Below are positions 15,366 to 24,720 of a stretch of DNA of 64,000 nt, in pieces. The notes below the pieces were generated by a model, which had not been told where the DNA came from, made no database searches, and saw only the letters and a program-made list of their open reading frames with translations. The translations under genes and the position numbers were made by a program. Positions within the stretch are counted from its first letter, which is position 1, and every line of letters starts with the position of its first letter. The stretch spans positions 1,091,985-1,155,984 of the forward strand of contig CP053446.1 of NCBI GenBank assembly GCA_013285405.1, in the 5' to 3' direction. The stretch comes from Ignavibacteriota bacterium. GTDB taxonomy: Bacteria; Bacteroidota; Ignavibacteria; Ignavibacteriales; Ignavibacteriaceae.

Positions 15366-16631
15366 TTACGTTTTCTGCTTCTTCTTCGTCGCTGCAGGAA
15401 ACAGAATGTTGTTTAAAATTAATCTGTAGCCGGGAGAATTTTTATAAAGACTGAGATCAGTAGGAGGATCACCAACTGCGTGCTGGTAATCTTCCGGATC
15501 GTGACCACCATAAAATGTAAATGTTCCCCTTCCATAATTTCCGTGAATGTATTTAACCTGGTCAGTTCCTTTTCTTTCTGCAAGAATTGTAACTGAATTT
15601 TTTATTGTGCTTCTTCTGAACATTGATGTCTGCCCCATAAATCCCTTGATAATATTAACGTGGCATTGAGTTAACATTGTTGGAACTGGATCATACTTCG
15701 CAGAAAATTCAAACAAAGTGAAGTAGTCATTTTCAAAGTTTCCAACTTCTGCCGGCTGAATATCAATATTGCTATATTCATAAACATAAGGATTCGTTTC
15801 CAGCTTAAAGTTTGTAAATGCAAGTGTGTTATCAAAATTTAATTTTTCCTGGGCATCAGGATCTGCAGCATCACCATCATAAATCTGATCACAAATATCA
15901 ACCCCAATTGCGGAAAGAGCAATATCATAAGAATCCGTTGCAGAACACATTGCAAAAAGAAAACCGCCTTTGCCGACATAGTTTTTTATATCAATAGCAA
16001 CTGCTCTCATCATTTCAGAAACTTTTTTGTAGCCATTCTTTTTTGCATCCTGTTCATACAGTAATTGTTGATCAATATACCATTGCGCATTAGCAAAACT
16101 TGCATAAAATTTTCCGTACTGTCCGGTAAAATCTTCGTGGTGCAAATGAAGCCAATCATATTTATCAAGATCACCTTTTAATATTTCATCATTCCAGATT
16201 TTATCATACGGAATATCTGCGTATTCAAGTGCAAGTGTTACAGCATCATCCCACGGCTGGAAACCTGGTGGAACATAAACGGCAATCTTCGGAGCTTTTT
16301 CAAGTCTGACTACATCCATATTATTATCTTCACTCTGAACAAATGAATAAATTTCAGTTGTCTGTGAAAGTGAAATCGCTTCAAATGAAACTGCATTTAA
16401 TCTGCATTCTGCTGCAAGCTCATCACTGTAATCAATAAGAAACGAACCGCCTTTATAATTAAGAAGCCAATCAGCTTTGTAGCCTTTTGTAAGTGCACGG
16501 TATGTTATGCCATACGCTTTAAGATGATCAGTCTGATCCAGATCCATATTGATGAGAATTTTGGATTGAGGGAAGGCTGTTAATGAAAACAGTATGCTGA
16601 AAATTAATGTGATGAGTATTTTTTTCTTCAT
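15366..16631 (-). CDS. Secreted conserved protein of unknown function
   Basis: The ATG at 16631 is chosen because it begins a good signal peptide (MKKKILITLIFSILFSLTAF, then PQS); a TTG 21 bases upstream is less likely. The mature part of about 400 residues has LKAYGITYRALTKGYKADWL, APKIAVYVPPGFQPWDDAVT, DWLHLHHEDFTGQYGKF, and GGFLFAMCSATDSYDIAL, which has the look of a class I glutamine-amidotransferase-like fold with a Cys at the FAMCSA turn. From memory, relatives in Bacteroidota are labelled asparagine synthetase B, but I see no synthetase motif and do not endorse that name. A decayed copy of its 3' end lies at 14392-14525. Confidence 0.7.
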   Translation of the reverse strand: MKKKILITLIFSILFSLTAFPQSKILINMDLDQTDHLKAYGITYRALTKGYKADWLLNYKGGSFLIDYSDELAAECRLNAVSFEAISLSQTTEIYSFVQSEDNNMDVVRLEKAPKIAVYVPPGFQPWDDAVTLALEYADIPYDKIWNDEILKGDLDKYDWLHLHHEDFTGQYGKFYASFANAQWYIDQQLLYEQDAKKNGYKKVSEMMRAVAIDIKNYVGKGGFLFAMCSATDSYDIALSAIGVDICDQIYDGDAADPDAQEKLNFDNTLAFTNFKLETNPYVYEYSNIDIQPAEVGNFENDYFTLFEFSAKYDPVPTMLTQCHVNIIKGFMGQTSMFRRSTIKNSVTILAERKGTDQVKYIHGNYGRGTFTFYGGHDPEDYQHAVGDPPTDLSLYKNSPGYRLILNNILFPAATKKKQKT

Positions 16632-16640
16632 ATTGTCAAA

Positions 16641-16708
16641 TCCATTGTTCAATTGCTCAATTGCTGTATTGTTAATAACAATTTAACAATGAAACAATAA
16701 AGCAATTT
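16641..16708. repeat. AT-rich inverted repeat built from ATTGTT/AATTGCT words
   Basis: The spacer between clpX and the next gene holds repeated words of the form xxATTGyT on one side (16641-16673) and their complements on the other (16677-16708). It includes the perfect inner hairpin ATTGTT-AAT-AACAAT and the outer AATTGCT/AGCAATT pair. There is no T run on the minus strand, so it is not a standard terminator. Confidence 0.7.
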
Positions 16709-16711
16709 AAA

Positions 16712-17962
16712 TTACGCTGACTTCTTCTCCGCTTTTATAAAAATTGGCTCTTCACCTTTTTCAACAACGTCACGGGTAATAACACACTTGCTGATTTCCT
16801 TATTATTAGGAAGCTCATACATAATATCAAGCATAAAATCTTCTACAATTGACCGAAGTGCTCTTGCACCGGTTTTTTTAATCATTGCTTTTTCGACAAT
16901 TGCATCGAGTGCAAACTTATCAAACTCAAGTTCAACACCTTCCATCAGAAATAATTTTTTGTATTGTTTGAGAATAGCATTCTTTGGATCTGTTAAGATA
17001 CATCTCATTGCAGTTTCATTCAGATGGTGAAGCGGTGCAACTATCGGGATTCTTCCGATAAGTTCAGGAATCAAACCAAACTTAAGCAAATCTTCCGGCT
17101 GAATAAATTTCAGGAGTTCTTCTTCATCATTTTTAGCTTTTACATCTCTTGCAAAACCCATTTTATTTTTATTGATCCTTGCAGCAATAATTTTATCAAT
17201 GCCGTCAAATGCACCACCGAGAATGAAAAGAATATTTTTTGTATTCACATTAATAAGACTTTGCTCAGGATGTTTCCTGCCTCCTTTTGGTGGAACTCCG
17301 GCAATCGTTCCTTCAAGTATTTTAAGAAGAGCTTGCTGAACGCCTTCTCCGGAAACATCTCTTGTTATCGACGTACTTTCACTTTTTCTTGCAATCTTAT
17401 CAACTTCATCTATATAAACGATTCCTTTCTGTGCTCTGTCGAGATTATAATCAGCAGCCTGCAGCAGATGAACAAGAACTGTTTCAACATCATCTCCAAC
17501 ATATCCGGCTTCAGTCAAAGTTGTTGCATCCGCAATTGCAAATGGAACATCAAGAATTTTTGCCAGGGTTTGCGCAAGCAGCGTTTTACCAACTCCGGTT
17601 GAACCAATAAGCATTATATTACTTTTTTCTATTTCAACATCTTCCAATTCAAAAAATGTTGAACGCATGCTAATTCTTTTATAATGATTATAAACCGCAA
17701 CCGAAAGAACTTTCTTTGCTCTCTCCTGACCTATTGCATATTCATCAAGCTGCTTTTTTATTGATTCCGGCGTTTGAGAAATTTTTTCTTTTTTCGCTGG
17801 GTTCTGGTACGTTGCTAAATTATTCTTTAGTATATCAACACTGCTTGCAATGCAGAAATCGCAAATGTAAACATCTGGTCCGGCAATCATTCCTCCGACT
17901 TCATGACCTTCTCTTCCACAAAAAGAGCATCTGACAATTTTCTGTCCCTGTTTTTTATTCAT
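16712..17962 (-). CDS. clpX: ATP-dependent Clp protease ATP-binding subunit ClpX
   Basis: ClpX unfolds tagged proteins and feeds them to ClpP. The 416-residue protein has the N-terminal zinc domain (Cys12, Cys15, Cys34, Cys37), Walker A GSTGVGKT, Walker [11 protein letters not shown], and the sensor 2 region [20 protein letters not shown]. The ClpP-docking loop reads MGF where IGF is usual. clpP is not beside it. The start follows directly on the stop codon of the upstream TPR gene, so the two are probably cotranscribed. Confidence 0.97.
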   Translation of the reverse strand: MNKKQGQKIVRCSFCGREGHEVGGMIAGPDVYICDFCIASSVDILKNNLATYQNPAKKEKISQTPESIKKQLDEYAIGQERAKKVLSVAVYNHYKRISMRSTFFELEDVEIEKSNIMLIGSTGVGKTLLAQTLAKILDVPFAIADATTLTEAGYVGDDVETVLVHLLQAADYNLDRAQKGIVYIDEVDKIARKSESTSITRDVSGEGVQQALLKILEGTIAGVPPKGGRKHPEQSLINVNTKNILFILGGAFDGIDKIIAARINKNKMGFARDVKAKNDEEELLKFIQPEDLLKFGLIPELIGRIPIVAPLHHLNETAMRCILTDPKNAILKQYKKLFLMEGVELEFDKFALDAIVEKAMIKKTGARALRSIVEDFMLDIMYELPNNKEISKCVITRDVVEKGEEPIFIKAEKKSA

Positions 17963-19807
17963 TTAAGTTCCGGGTTTATTTTGTAAAGTTAAAATCTGTG
18001 TCCTGGCATCCTCAGTATAAATTGATTTCGGATAATCAGCTAAAAGCTTTTGATAAAATTCTTCTGCCTTACTTAAATTTTTGATACCATATTGATTGAT
18101 TTTCCCTAGCAAATATACGGCTTTGTCAGCATAGATATTTTTTTCACCTTCAGATGAAACTGCTTCAAGAACAACCACAGCCTCAGTATAATTATCAACT
18201 GCAATCAGCATTTCAGCGTATTTGATTGATGAAATCGTATGAAGAACAAATGCTTGTTTGTTGTCAGCCAGCTTTTTATAAAGCTCTGAAGCTTCCGAAA
18301 ACTTCTTTTGCTCAGCTAAAAATTCAGCCTGAGAATAAGTTACAAGGTTAGACGAATCATTCATCTGAGGGTTCAGTAATAGTAATAGTTCAAGAGCATC
18401 ATTAGCTGAATTGTCCTTCAGATTTGTTACTACCTTCGATAAATTCTTTTTTGCTTCATCAAAATCACCCCGAAAAAAATTCACTTTTGCTAATTTGTAT
18501 GTAGCCTTGTTTTTTTGTTCATCGCTTGCATTCATCAAGTTGAATAGTTGATTATAATCATTTCCGGCTTCATCAAGTTTACCTTCAATGACAGCAATAT
18601 TTCCAAGCTCAAGATATGCGTCTGCAGAACTTTTTGACAGTGGCGCTTCTTTGACTATAGTTTCAAGTAGTTTTCTCGCTTCATCGTATTGATTTAAAAG
18701 ATAAAATTTTATTACGGCACTTCTTAGAATACTTTCATAAGCAGGTTCAGAATGCCGGTATAAATTAATTATTACATTAAAAGCCTCTAAAACTTCTTTG
18801 GTTTGGGTTGATTCAAATTTCTTAAACGGGAAAAATTTTTTCCATGTGGGAATAGTCTTTTCATAATTCTGGAATAATGAAGCTTCCAGCGAACGTGCGT
18901 ATCCGAGTGATGCCTGAGAATTTATCGGTGAATCAGGATACTCGCTGGTTATTTTTTTAAATATATCGGCTGCTAATTTGTACTCTTTTTCTGAAAACAT
19001 CTGTCTCGCAAAATTATATAATTCCGTTCCCTTGCTTGATTGAGCTTCATCTATGTAAAGATAAATTTCATAAGCTTTTTGATAATCTTTTTTTTCCGAA
19101 TATAATCTCGCAAGGATAAATGAATAACTAAGATTATTTTTATCTGAACAATCCTCTATCGCTTTAATCATTTCATCAAGTGCGCCGGGACGATTTATTG
19201 TTTCAAAGATTTTAGCTTCAACAACCTGCCGTTGTGCGGGCTGAGTTGCAAGAATCAGACAGTATTCTTTTGCAGCTTTATCGAACTGCATGGTGAGTGA
19301 ATAAAGATGTGCAAGATCAAATGAATAAATCAGTTTATCTTCTGAAGCTTTCTTACCCTTTTCGTACAAATCGATTGCAATCTCAAATGCTCTTCTTTCC
19401 AAAACATAATTTCCGATCACTCTGTAAAAAATAGGATTGACTTTCCCGGATTTAAATGGCTCATTCCAAACTTCGACCGCTTTTTCTTCGTTGCCCATCA
19501 AATAATAAGTTGAGCCAAGCATTCCGTAAGTTTCAATATCGTCAGGACTTTGTTTAATTCTTTCATCAAGAATATTTACCAGGGCAGCGTAATTTTTTAA
19601 CTGTATGTAAACCCTGTAAAGAGCATTTATATATTGCGGATTTACCTGGTCCATTTGATACAATTCTTCATAAATCTTCGCTGCAGAATTGTAATCTCCA
19701 ATCTGCTCATAGCTCTGCGCTAAAGAAAGTTTTTGTTCAACTCTTTGCTGAGCTTGAAGTGAAATGATGAATAATATCACAATTATTATTGTAATTTTCA
19801 TTTTCAT
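17963..19807 (-). CDS. Exported TPR-repeat protein
   Basis: The ATG at 19807 begins a signal peptide (MKMKITIIIVILFIISLQAQ); a TTG at 19849 would add 14 residues and is not preferred. The 614-residue product is almost entirely tetratricopeptide repeats. Examples are EQIGDYNSAAKIYEELYQMD, YGMLGSTYYLMGNEEKAVEV and TYKLAKVNFFRGDFDEAKKN. The C-terminal repeats resemble YbgF/BamD-type TPRs (AEEFYQKLLADYPKSIY). It is probably periplasmic and mediates protein-protein contacts. Its partner is unknown. It abuts clpX downstream. Confidence 0.85.
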   Translation of the reverse strand: MKMKITIIIVILFIISLQAQQRVEQKLSLAQSYEQIGDYNSAAKIYEELYQMDQVNPQYINALYRVYIQLKNYAALVNILDERIKQSPDDIETYGMLGSTYYLMGNEEKAVEVWNEPFKSGKVNPIFYRVIGNYVLERRAFEIAIDLYEKGKKASEDKLIYSFDLAHLYSLTMQFDKAAKEYCLILATQPAQRQVVEAKIFETINRPGALDEMIKAIEDCSDKNNLSYSFILARLYSEKKDYQKAYEIYLYIDEAQSSKGTELYNFARQMFSEKEYKLAADIFKKITSEYPDSPINSQASLGYARSLEASLFQNYEKTIPTWKKFFPFKKFESTQTKEVLEAFNVIINLYRHSEPAYESILRSAVIKFYLLNQYDEARKLLETIVKEAPLSKSSADAYLELGNIAVIEGKLDEAGNDYNQLFNLMNASDEQKNKATYKLAKVNFFRGDFDEAKKNLSKVVTNLKDNSANDALELLLLLNPQMNDSSNLVTYSQAEFLAEQKKFSEASELYKKLADNKQAFVLHTISSIKYAEMLIAVDNYTEAVVVLEAVSSEGEKNIYADKAVYLLGKINQYGIKNLSKAEEFYQKLLADYPKSIYTEDARTQILTLQNKPGT

Positions 19808-19949
19808 ACCGATGCAAAATAAGAATTTATTAACCGCTTTCAAGGTCAATTTATAGTTAATAACCGATACATTATAACAATCAGGCGGACAAAAAATCCA
19901 TTGAAAATATTCCTCAGAATTAAGCTGGTTTTAAGTATTTTTGACCTCA

Positions 19950-21092
19950 ATGAAAAAGGTTTTTATACTTGGTTCAACCGGTTCTATCGGAATAAATTGC
20001 CTTAATGTAATAAGTAATCTGAAAGATGAATTTAAAGTAACCGGACTTACAGTAAACTCAAATACTGATTTATTGCTTGAACAGATTAAATTGTTTAAGC
20101 CTGAAGTAGTTGCTGTAAAAGATGAACAATGTGCAAAAAATATATCGGGAAAAATTCCAAAGAACTGCAATTTGCTTGTCGGCGAGGATGGATTAGTTAA
20201 AGCTGCTGTTGAGGCAGAGTATGATATTTTTATGGGAGCGATGGTAGGATTTGCCGGTTTAGCTCCAACTATTGAAGCTGTTAAAAGAGGAAAACGAATT
20301 GCACTTGCAAATAAGGAAACACTTGTTGTTGCTGGCGAAATCGTAACTGACTTATGCAGAGCGAATGGTTCCGAAATAATTCCGGTTGATTCTGAACACA
20401 GTGCAATCTACCAGTGTCTTGTTGGTGAAAATTTAAATAAAGTTGAAAAATTAATTCTCACTGCTTCAGGCGGACCTTTTCGCGAAAAAGACAAATCATT
20501 TTTTGAATCCGCAACTGTTGATGAAGCACTCAACCATCCAAACTGGAAAATGGGAAACAAGATAACTATCGATTCAGCAACAATGATGAACAAAGGTCTG
20601 GAAGTTATTGAGGCACATTGGTTGTTTGGATTACCGGCAGATAAAATTGAAATAGTAATTCATCCTCAGTCAATTATTCATTCGATGGTTCAGTTTGTGG
20701 ATGGTTCCATGAAAGCACAAATGGGTCTGCCTGATATGAAATTGCCAATTCAATATGCATTAACTTTTCCGGAAAGAATGAAGAATCAATTTGAAAGAAC
20801 AAATTTGTCTTCTATCAGTTCATTGACTTTTTATGAGCCTGATTTTTGTAAATTTGAATGTCTGAAACTTGCTTTCGATGCATTGAAATCTGGCGGAACT
20901 GCCGCTTGTATTTTGAATGCTGCAAACGAAGTGGCGGTAGGTAAATTTTTACATAAAGAAATTAAGTTCTCACATATTTCCTTGTTAATAAAAAAAGCTT
21001 TGGATAAAATTGAAAACAAATTATCGCCCGATTTAAAAACAATATTTGAGTGTGACAGAGTCACCAGAGAATTTGTAATGAAGCTAACTTAA
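19950..21092 (+). CDS. dxr: 1-deoxy-D-xylulose 5-phosphate reductoisomerase
   Basis: DXR (IspC) catalyses the first committed step of the MEP pathway, with NADPH and a divalent metal. The ATG at 19950 (MKKVFILGSTGSIGINCLNV) gives 380 residues; a TTG at 19941 is rejected. Visible motifs are the nucleotide-binding GSTGSIG, LANKETLVVAGE, the metal-binding IIPVDSEHSAIYQCL, the mobile-loop segment NHPNWKMGNKITIDSATMMN, and the closing region ILNAANEVAV. It is followed by rseP 18 bp downstream, a common pairing. Confidence 0.98.
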   Translation: MKKVFILGSTGSIGINCLNVISNLKDEFKVTGLTVNSNTDLLLEQIKLFKPEVVAVKDEQCAKNISGKIPKNCNLLVGEDGLVKAAVEAEYDIFMGAMVGFAGLAPTIEAVKRGKRIALANKETLVVAGEIVTDLCRANGSEIIPVDSEHSAIYQCLVGENLNKVEKLILTASGGPFREKDKSFFESATVDEALNHPNWKMGNKITIDSATMMNKGLEVIEAHWLFGLPADKIEIVIHPQSIIHSMVQFVDGSMKAQMGLPDMKLPIQYALTFPERMKNQFERTNLSSISSLTFYEPDFCKFECLKLAFDALKSGGTAACILNAANEVAVGKFLHKEIKFSHISLLIKKALDKIENKLSPDLKTIFECDRVTREFVMKLT

Positions 21093-21110
21093 AATGGAGA
21101 AACTCTTTTA

Positions 21111-22466
21111 ATGGATTATATAATTTATTTTGCGATTACAATTGGAATACTTGTGTTTATCCACGAGCTTGGACATTTCCTTGCTGCGAAATCTTGCGGG
21201 ATGCGTGCCGATGTTTTCGCGATTGGATTTGGTAAAAGACTTTTTGGATACAATAAAAAAACTGGATTCACATTCGGAGATCTGCCAAAAGATTTTGATG
21301 GTGAAGGAAATACAGATTACAGATTATCACTACTTCCACTTGGCGGATATGTTAAAATTGCAGGAATGGTTGATGAAAGTTTTGACACAGAATTTGCAAA
21401 CAAAGAACCTCAGCCATACGAATTCCGATCAAAAAATTTCTGGCAGAAGACTTTTGTAATAAGCGCCGGAGTTTTGATGAACTTACTTCTCGCTGTTATT
21501 ATTTTCTGGGGAGCGAATTTTTTCAAAGGGAAACCTGTTACACTAACAACCACTGTCGGTTATGTTCGAACAGACAGTGCTGCAGATTCGATTGGATTTA
21601 TGAAAGGTGATATTATACAATCTATAAATGGCGTAAAGGTTGAAAACTGGGATGAAATCAGAAATGAAATTTATATAAACACAATCGGTGAAGATCTTAC
21701 CGTAAAAGTTTTACGGAACGGCGTGGAAGAAAATATATTCGTTCCCCGCAAAATGATTCCGGATATTGAAAAGCAGGGAGAGATGATTGTGCCTGAAGGA
21801 TTCAAACCTTACGTTGCTGACGTAATGAAAGATTCACCTGCTGAAAAAGCTGGTCTGCTTTCCGGTGATATTATTTATTCTGTAAACGACAAAGTTTTGG
21901 GAGGTTCATCAGAGTTCATTGAAATTGTTTCAAAGAATGCTGGTGTTGAACTACAAACAAAAGTTGTTAGAACAAATGACACTTTAACTCTCGCTGTAAC
22001 TCCCGGTAGTGATGGAAAAATCGGAATTGCAATCAACGATATTTTTGAAGGAAAGTCGGAGTATAAAACATTTGGATTTTTTGAATCGTTTTATGTTGCT
22101 GGTGTTGATCTCGTTAATCTAACAAAAGTTACATTCAGTGTTGCAGGTAAAGTTATCGGCGGACAGGTTGAATTCGGAAAAGCTTTTGGCGGACCAGTAC
22201 GTATTGCGCAGCTTGCAGCAAAATCTGCTGATGTCGGTTTTGAAAGTTTTCTTTTCTTTCTTGCAGTTCTAAGTCTCAGTCTTGCAATTATTAATATTCT
22301 TCCTTTTCCTGTTCTTGATGGCGGACATTTAGTGATGATTATTATCGAAACAATTACAAGAAGAGAAATTCCCGTTAAAGTAAAAATTGCAATTAACAAC
22401 ACCGGTTTTGTTCTTCTGTTACTTCTTATGGCATTTATAGTTTATAATGATATACTTTCGTTGTAA
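21111..22466 (+). CDS. rseP: RIP metalloprotease RseP (site-2 protease)
   Basis: This 451-residue intramembrane zinc protease cleaves membrane-bound anti-sigma factors and remnant signal peptides. It has the HExxH motif in VFIHELGHFLAAK within the first transmembrane helix, two central PDZ domains (about residues 140-320, with GFMKGDIIQSINGVKV and AGLLSGDIIYSVND), and the C-terminal membrane motif NILPFPVLDGGHLVMI that supplies the Asp ligand. It lies downstream of dxr in the same transcript. The anti-sigma-like membrane proteins at 38.5-41.2 kb are possible substrates (inference). Confidence 0.96.
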   Translation: MDYIIYFAITIGILVFIHELGHFLAAKSCGMRADVFAIGFGKRLFGYNKKTGFTFGDLPKDFDGEGNTDYRLSLLPLGGYVKIAGMVDESFDTEFANKEPQPYEFRSKNFWQKTFVISAGVLMNLLLAVIIFWGANFFKGKPVTLTTTVGYVRTDSAADSIGFMKGDIIQSINGVKVENWDEIRNEIYINTIGEDLTVKVLRNGVEENIFVPRKMIPDIEKQGEMIVPEGFKPYVADVMKDSPAEKAGLLSGDIIYSVNDKVLGGSSEFIEIVSKNAGVELQTKVVRTNDTLTLAVTPGSDGKIGIAINDIFEGKSEYKTFGFFESFYVAGVDLVNLTKVTFSVAGKVIGGQVEFGKAFGGPVRIAQLAAKSADVGFESFLFFLAVLSLSLAIINILPFPVLDGGHLVMIIIETITRREIPVKVKIAINNTGFVLLLLLMAFIVYNDILSL

Positions 22467-22492
22467 ATAAAAGGATTTGTAGTAAAACAGAA

Positions 22493-22530
22493 AACAGGTT
22501 AAACCCTTCCATCACTTTATTTAACCTGTT
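22493..22530 (+). terminator. Hairpin after rseP
   Basis: AACAGGTTAAA and TTTAACCTGTT form an 11-bp stem with a 16-base loop, 26 bp after the rseP stop. The following sequence ATAAAAATTT is only a weak T tract, so termination is probable but not certain. Confidence 0.6.
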
Positions 22531-22588
22531 ATAAAAATTTATCTGCCGCTCACCGGTTAACTCAATAATTTTGATTTATAAAACTGAC

Positions 22589-22613
22589 AAGCCCCGTGAA
22601 GTAAACGGGGCTT
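22589..22613. repeat. Palindrome AAGCCCCG...CGGGGCTT
   Basis: An 8-bp GC-rich stem with a 9-base loop in otherwise AT-rich spacer. It has no T run. It is probably one of the dispersed palindromes of this genome. Confidence 0.5.
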
Positions 22614-22675
22614 ACTTGTCCTGTCCGCGCATTTTCGGGAAGGATTTATCTTGACAAACAATAAGATTATATTTG

Positions 22676-23814
22676 ATGAGAAGTGAGAAAAAAATAAACG
22701 CAGGTTTACAGGAAAGTTTAAAAGGGCAGCACCCTTCAAAAGAAATGAGATTAAGTCGCAAACAAATTTATTGGGTCAGTCAGATTTTCGGCTGGTACTT
22801 TTTTGTAGGGATAAACCTGTTCATCATCTCTTCATTCGAAGAAATAAGCTGGCAGAGAATTTTAGTCTGGATATTTCTAGGTTTGTTAGGAATTTTCTTC
22901 ACACATCTTCTTCGCAGAGTAATCAGAAAAAATAATTGGCTTTCACTTCCACTGAAAAATACTATCCCAAGAGTTCTGATCTGATCGCAAGTATAATTAC
23001 CGGAATTATTATTTATTCTCTCGTTTTTACTGCAAGTTATTTCGTTGGTACGTTCAAACAAGATGAATATAATGTTGCAAGAGCAATTGCAGGAATTACA
23101 AACACCAGCATACTTATTCTTCTATGGAGCCTGATTTACTTTATTGTTCACTACATGGAGAATTACAAAAAGAAAGAGATTGAATCTCTGATATGGGAAG
23201 CTGCCGTGAAAGATTACGAATTGAAAACATTGAAGTCACAGTTGAATCCGCATTTTATGTTCAATGCGATGAACAGCATTCGTGCATTGATAGAAGAAGA
23301 CCCTGAATCAGCAAAAGTCGCAATAACAAAATTATCAAACATTCTTCGCTATTCTTTGCAGATGGAAAGAATGGAAAAGGTTCCGCTTGAAGACGAAATT
23401 GAAACGGTAAAAAATTATCTTGATCTTGAAAGAATTAGATTTGAGGACAGACTTAAATACAAACTTGATATTGATCGCGATACCCACAAAGTTGAAATAC
23501 CACCTATGATGGTTCAAACACTTATTGAGAATGGTATAAAGCATGGAATTGCAAAACGAACTGAGGGCGGTGAAGTTCAGTTAAAAACAAAAATGATTAC
23601 AACATCTGATGGTCCAAAATTAAAAATTGAAATCCGGAACAGCGGTCACTTCAGTGAAGAGCAATTAAAAAGTTCAAATGGATTTGGAGTCAGCAACACG
23701 AAACACAGACTCAATCTTCTCTTCGGCGATGATGCTCATTTTTCAATTTTTAATGAAAACGGAGACAAGGTTCTCGCAGAAATAGAAATTCCGATCACAA
23801 GTCAAAATAATTAA
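22676..23814 (+). pseudogene. LytS/YehU-type sensor histidine kinase broken by a 5-bp duplication
   Basis: From ATG 22676, 102 codons encode a membrane N-terminus (IYWVSQIFGWYFFVGINLFI and more) and stop at 22984. The rest continues in another frame: two more membrane helices (ASIITGIIIYSLVFTASYF and ITNTSILILLWSLIYFIVHY), the His_kinase domain with LKSQLNPHFMFNAMNSIRAL (His is the phosphoacceptor), and an HATPase_c domain with LIENGIKHGI. TCTGA occurs twice in tandem at 22975-22984. Removing one copy joins IPRVLI to ASIITG in one frame. The response regulator gene follows 12 bp later and is intact. Confidence 0.88.
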
Positions 23815-23826
23815 TAGGGAAATTTA

Positions 23827-24546
23827 ATGAAAGCTTTAATAATTGATGACGAAAGATTAGCACGCACAGAATTAAAAAGACTTCTTACACCTTTCAAAGA
23901 TTTACAAATTGTCGGTGAAGCAGTAAATGCAGAAGATGCGCTCGAAAAAATTAACGAGCTGAAACCAGATTTGATTTTTCTGGATATTCAGATGCCCGGT
24001 AAAACCGGATTTGAATTGTTAGAAGAATTAGACAGCGTTCCGGTAGTTGTTTTCACAACTGCGTATGATGAATATGCATTAAAAGCATTTGAATACAATG
24101 CACTCGATTATCTGTTGAAGCCAATTGAACCAAAACGACTTGAAGAAACAGTAAACAAGTTGATTGAAAAGACCAGAAAGAAAGTTGCTGTTGAAACTGA
24201 TAAAGAAATCCTTACAGAAAGTGACCAGGTTTTTGTTAAAGATGGTGATCGCTGCTGGTTTGTGAAATTGGAAAAAATAAGATTACTTGAATCAGAGGGA
24301 AATTATGTTCGGCTTTTCTTTGAAGACAACAAACCACTAATTCTTCGCACACTAAATTATCTCGATGAAAGACTTGACACTAAAGTGTTCTTCCGCGCAA
24401 ACAGGAAACACATTATCAATCTAAAATGGGTTGATTCAATCGAACCGTGGCTGAACGGCGGATTACTTGTTAAACTGAAAGACGGTCACAAAGTTGAAGT
24501 CTCACGAAGGCAGGCAGTTAAGTTTAAAGATATGCTAAGTCTTTAA
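23827..24546 (+). CDS. LytTR-family response regulator
   Basis: This 239-residue protein has an N-terminal receiver domain (ALIIDDERLARTELKRLL with the acidic pair, LIFLDIQMPGKTGFELLEEL with the phosphorylated Asp, FTTAYDEYALKAFEYNALDY, and LLKPIE with the conserved Lys). A C-terminal LytTR DNA-binding domain follows (LLESEGNYVRLFF, FFRANRKHIINLKWVDSIEP, VEVSRRQAVKFKDML). It would be activated by the LytS-type kinase encoded just upstream. Since that kinase gene is interrupted in this sequence, the regulator may be orphaned or fed by another kinase. Confidence 0.95.
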   Translation: MKALIIDDERLARTELKRLLTPFKDLQIVGEAVNAEDALEKINELKPDLIFLDIQMPGKTGFELLEELDSVPVVVFTTAYDEYALKAFEYNALDYLLKPIEPKRLEETVNKLIEKTRKKVAVETDKEILTESDQVFVKDGDRCWFVKLEKIRLLESEGNYVRLFFEDNKPLILRTLNYLDERLDTKVFFRANRKHIINLKWVDSIEPWLNGGLLVKLKDGHKVEVSRRQAVKFKDMLSL

Positions 24547-24555
24547 TGATTTGTC

Positions 24556-24576
24556 ATTCCGGACTTGATCCGGAAT
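24556..24576. repeat. Palindrome ATTCCGGA...TCCGGAAT
   Basis: An 8-bp stem with a 5-base CTTGA loop just after the response regulator stop. This CCGGACTTGATCCGG type is a known dispersed repeat in many genomes. A weaker AT-rich region with repeated TATCGAA words follows at 24595-24660. Confidence 0.6.
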
Positions 24577-24680
24577 CTATAGTTGAATAATAAATATCGA
24601 ACTTCGAATATCGAATTCTGAAGTATAAAGTTCTTTGAATGAAGATTAACGATTTTTGATTTAAGAAATGTCTCTATATT

Positions 24681-24696
24681 CTCCCCCTTTGGGGGA
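24681..24696. repeat. Palindrome CTCCCCC-TT-GGGGGAG
   Basis: A perfect 7-bp GC stem 24 bp beyond the stop codon of the receptor gene. A further GAGGGGGC nearby could pair alternatively. It may form the 3' end of the receptor transcript on the minus strand, though no T run follows. Confidence 0.5.
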
Positions 24697-24720
24697 GACA
24701 CAGAGGGGGCCGTGACTACT

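Noticed and set aside
19936..19943. TATTTTTG as a -7 promoter box for dxr
   Set aside because: It would place the transcription start at the ATG itself, and no -33 element lies at a proper distance.
22936..23814. Independent short kinase starting with TTG at 22936
   Set aside because: The first 13 codons are the out-of-frame reading of the upstream part, and a 5-bp duplication explains the split fully.
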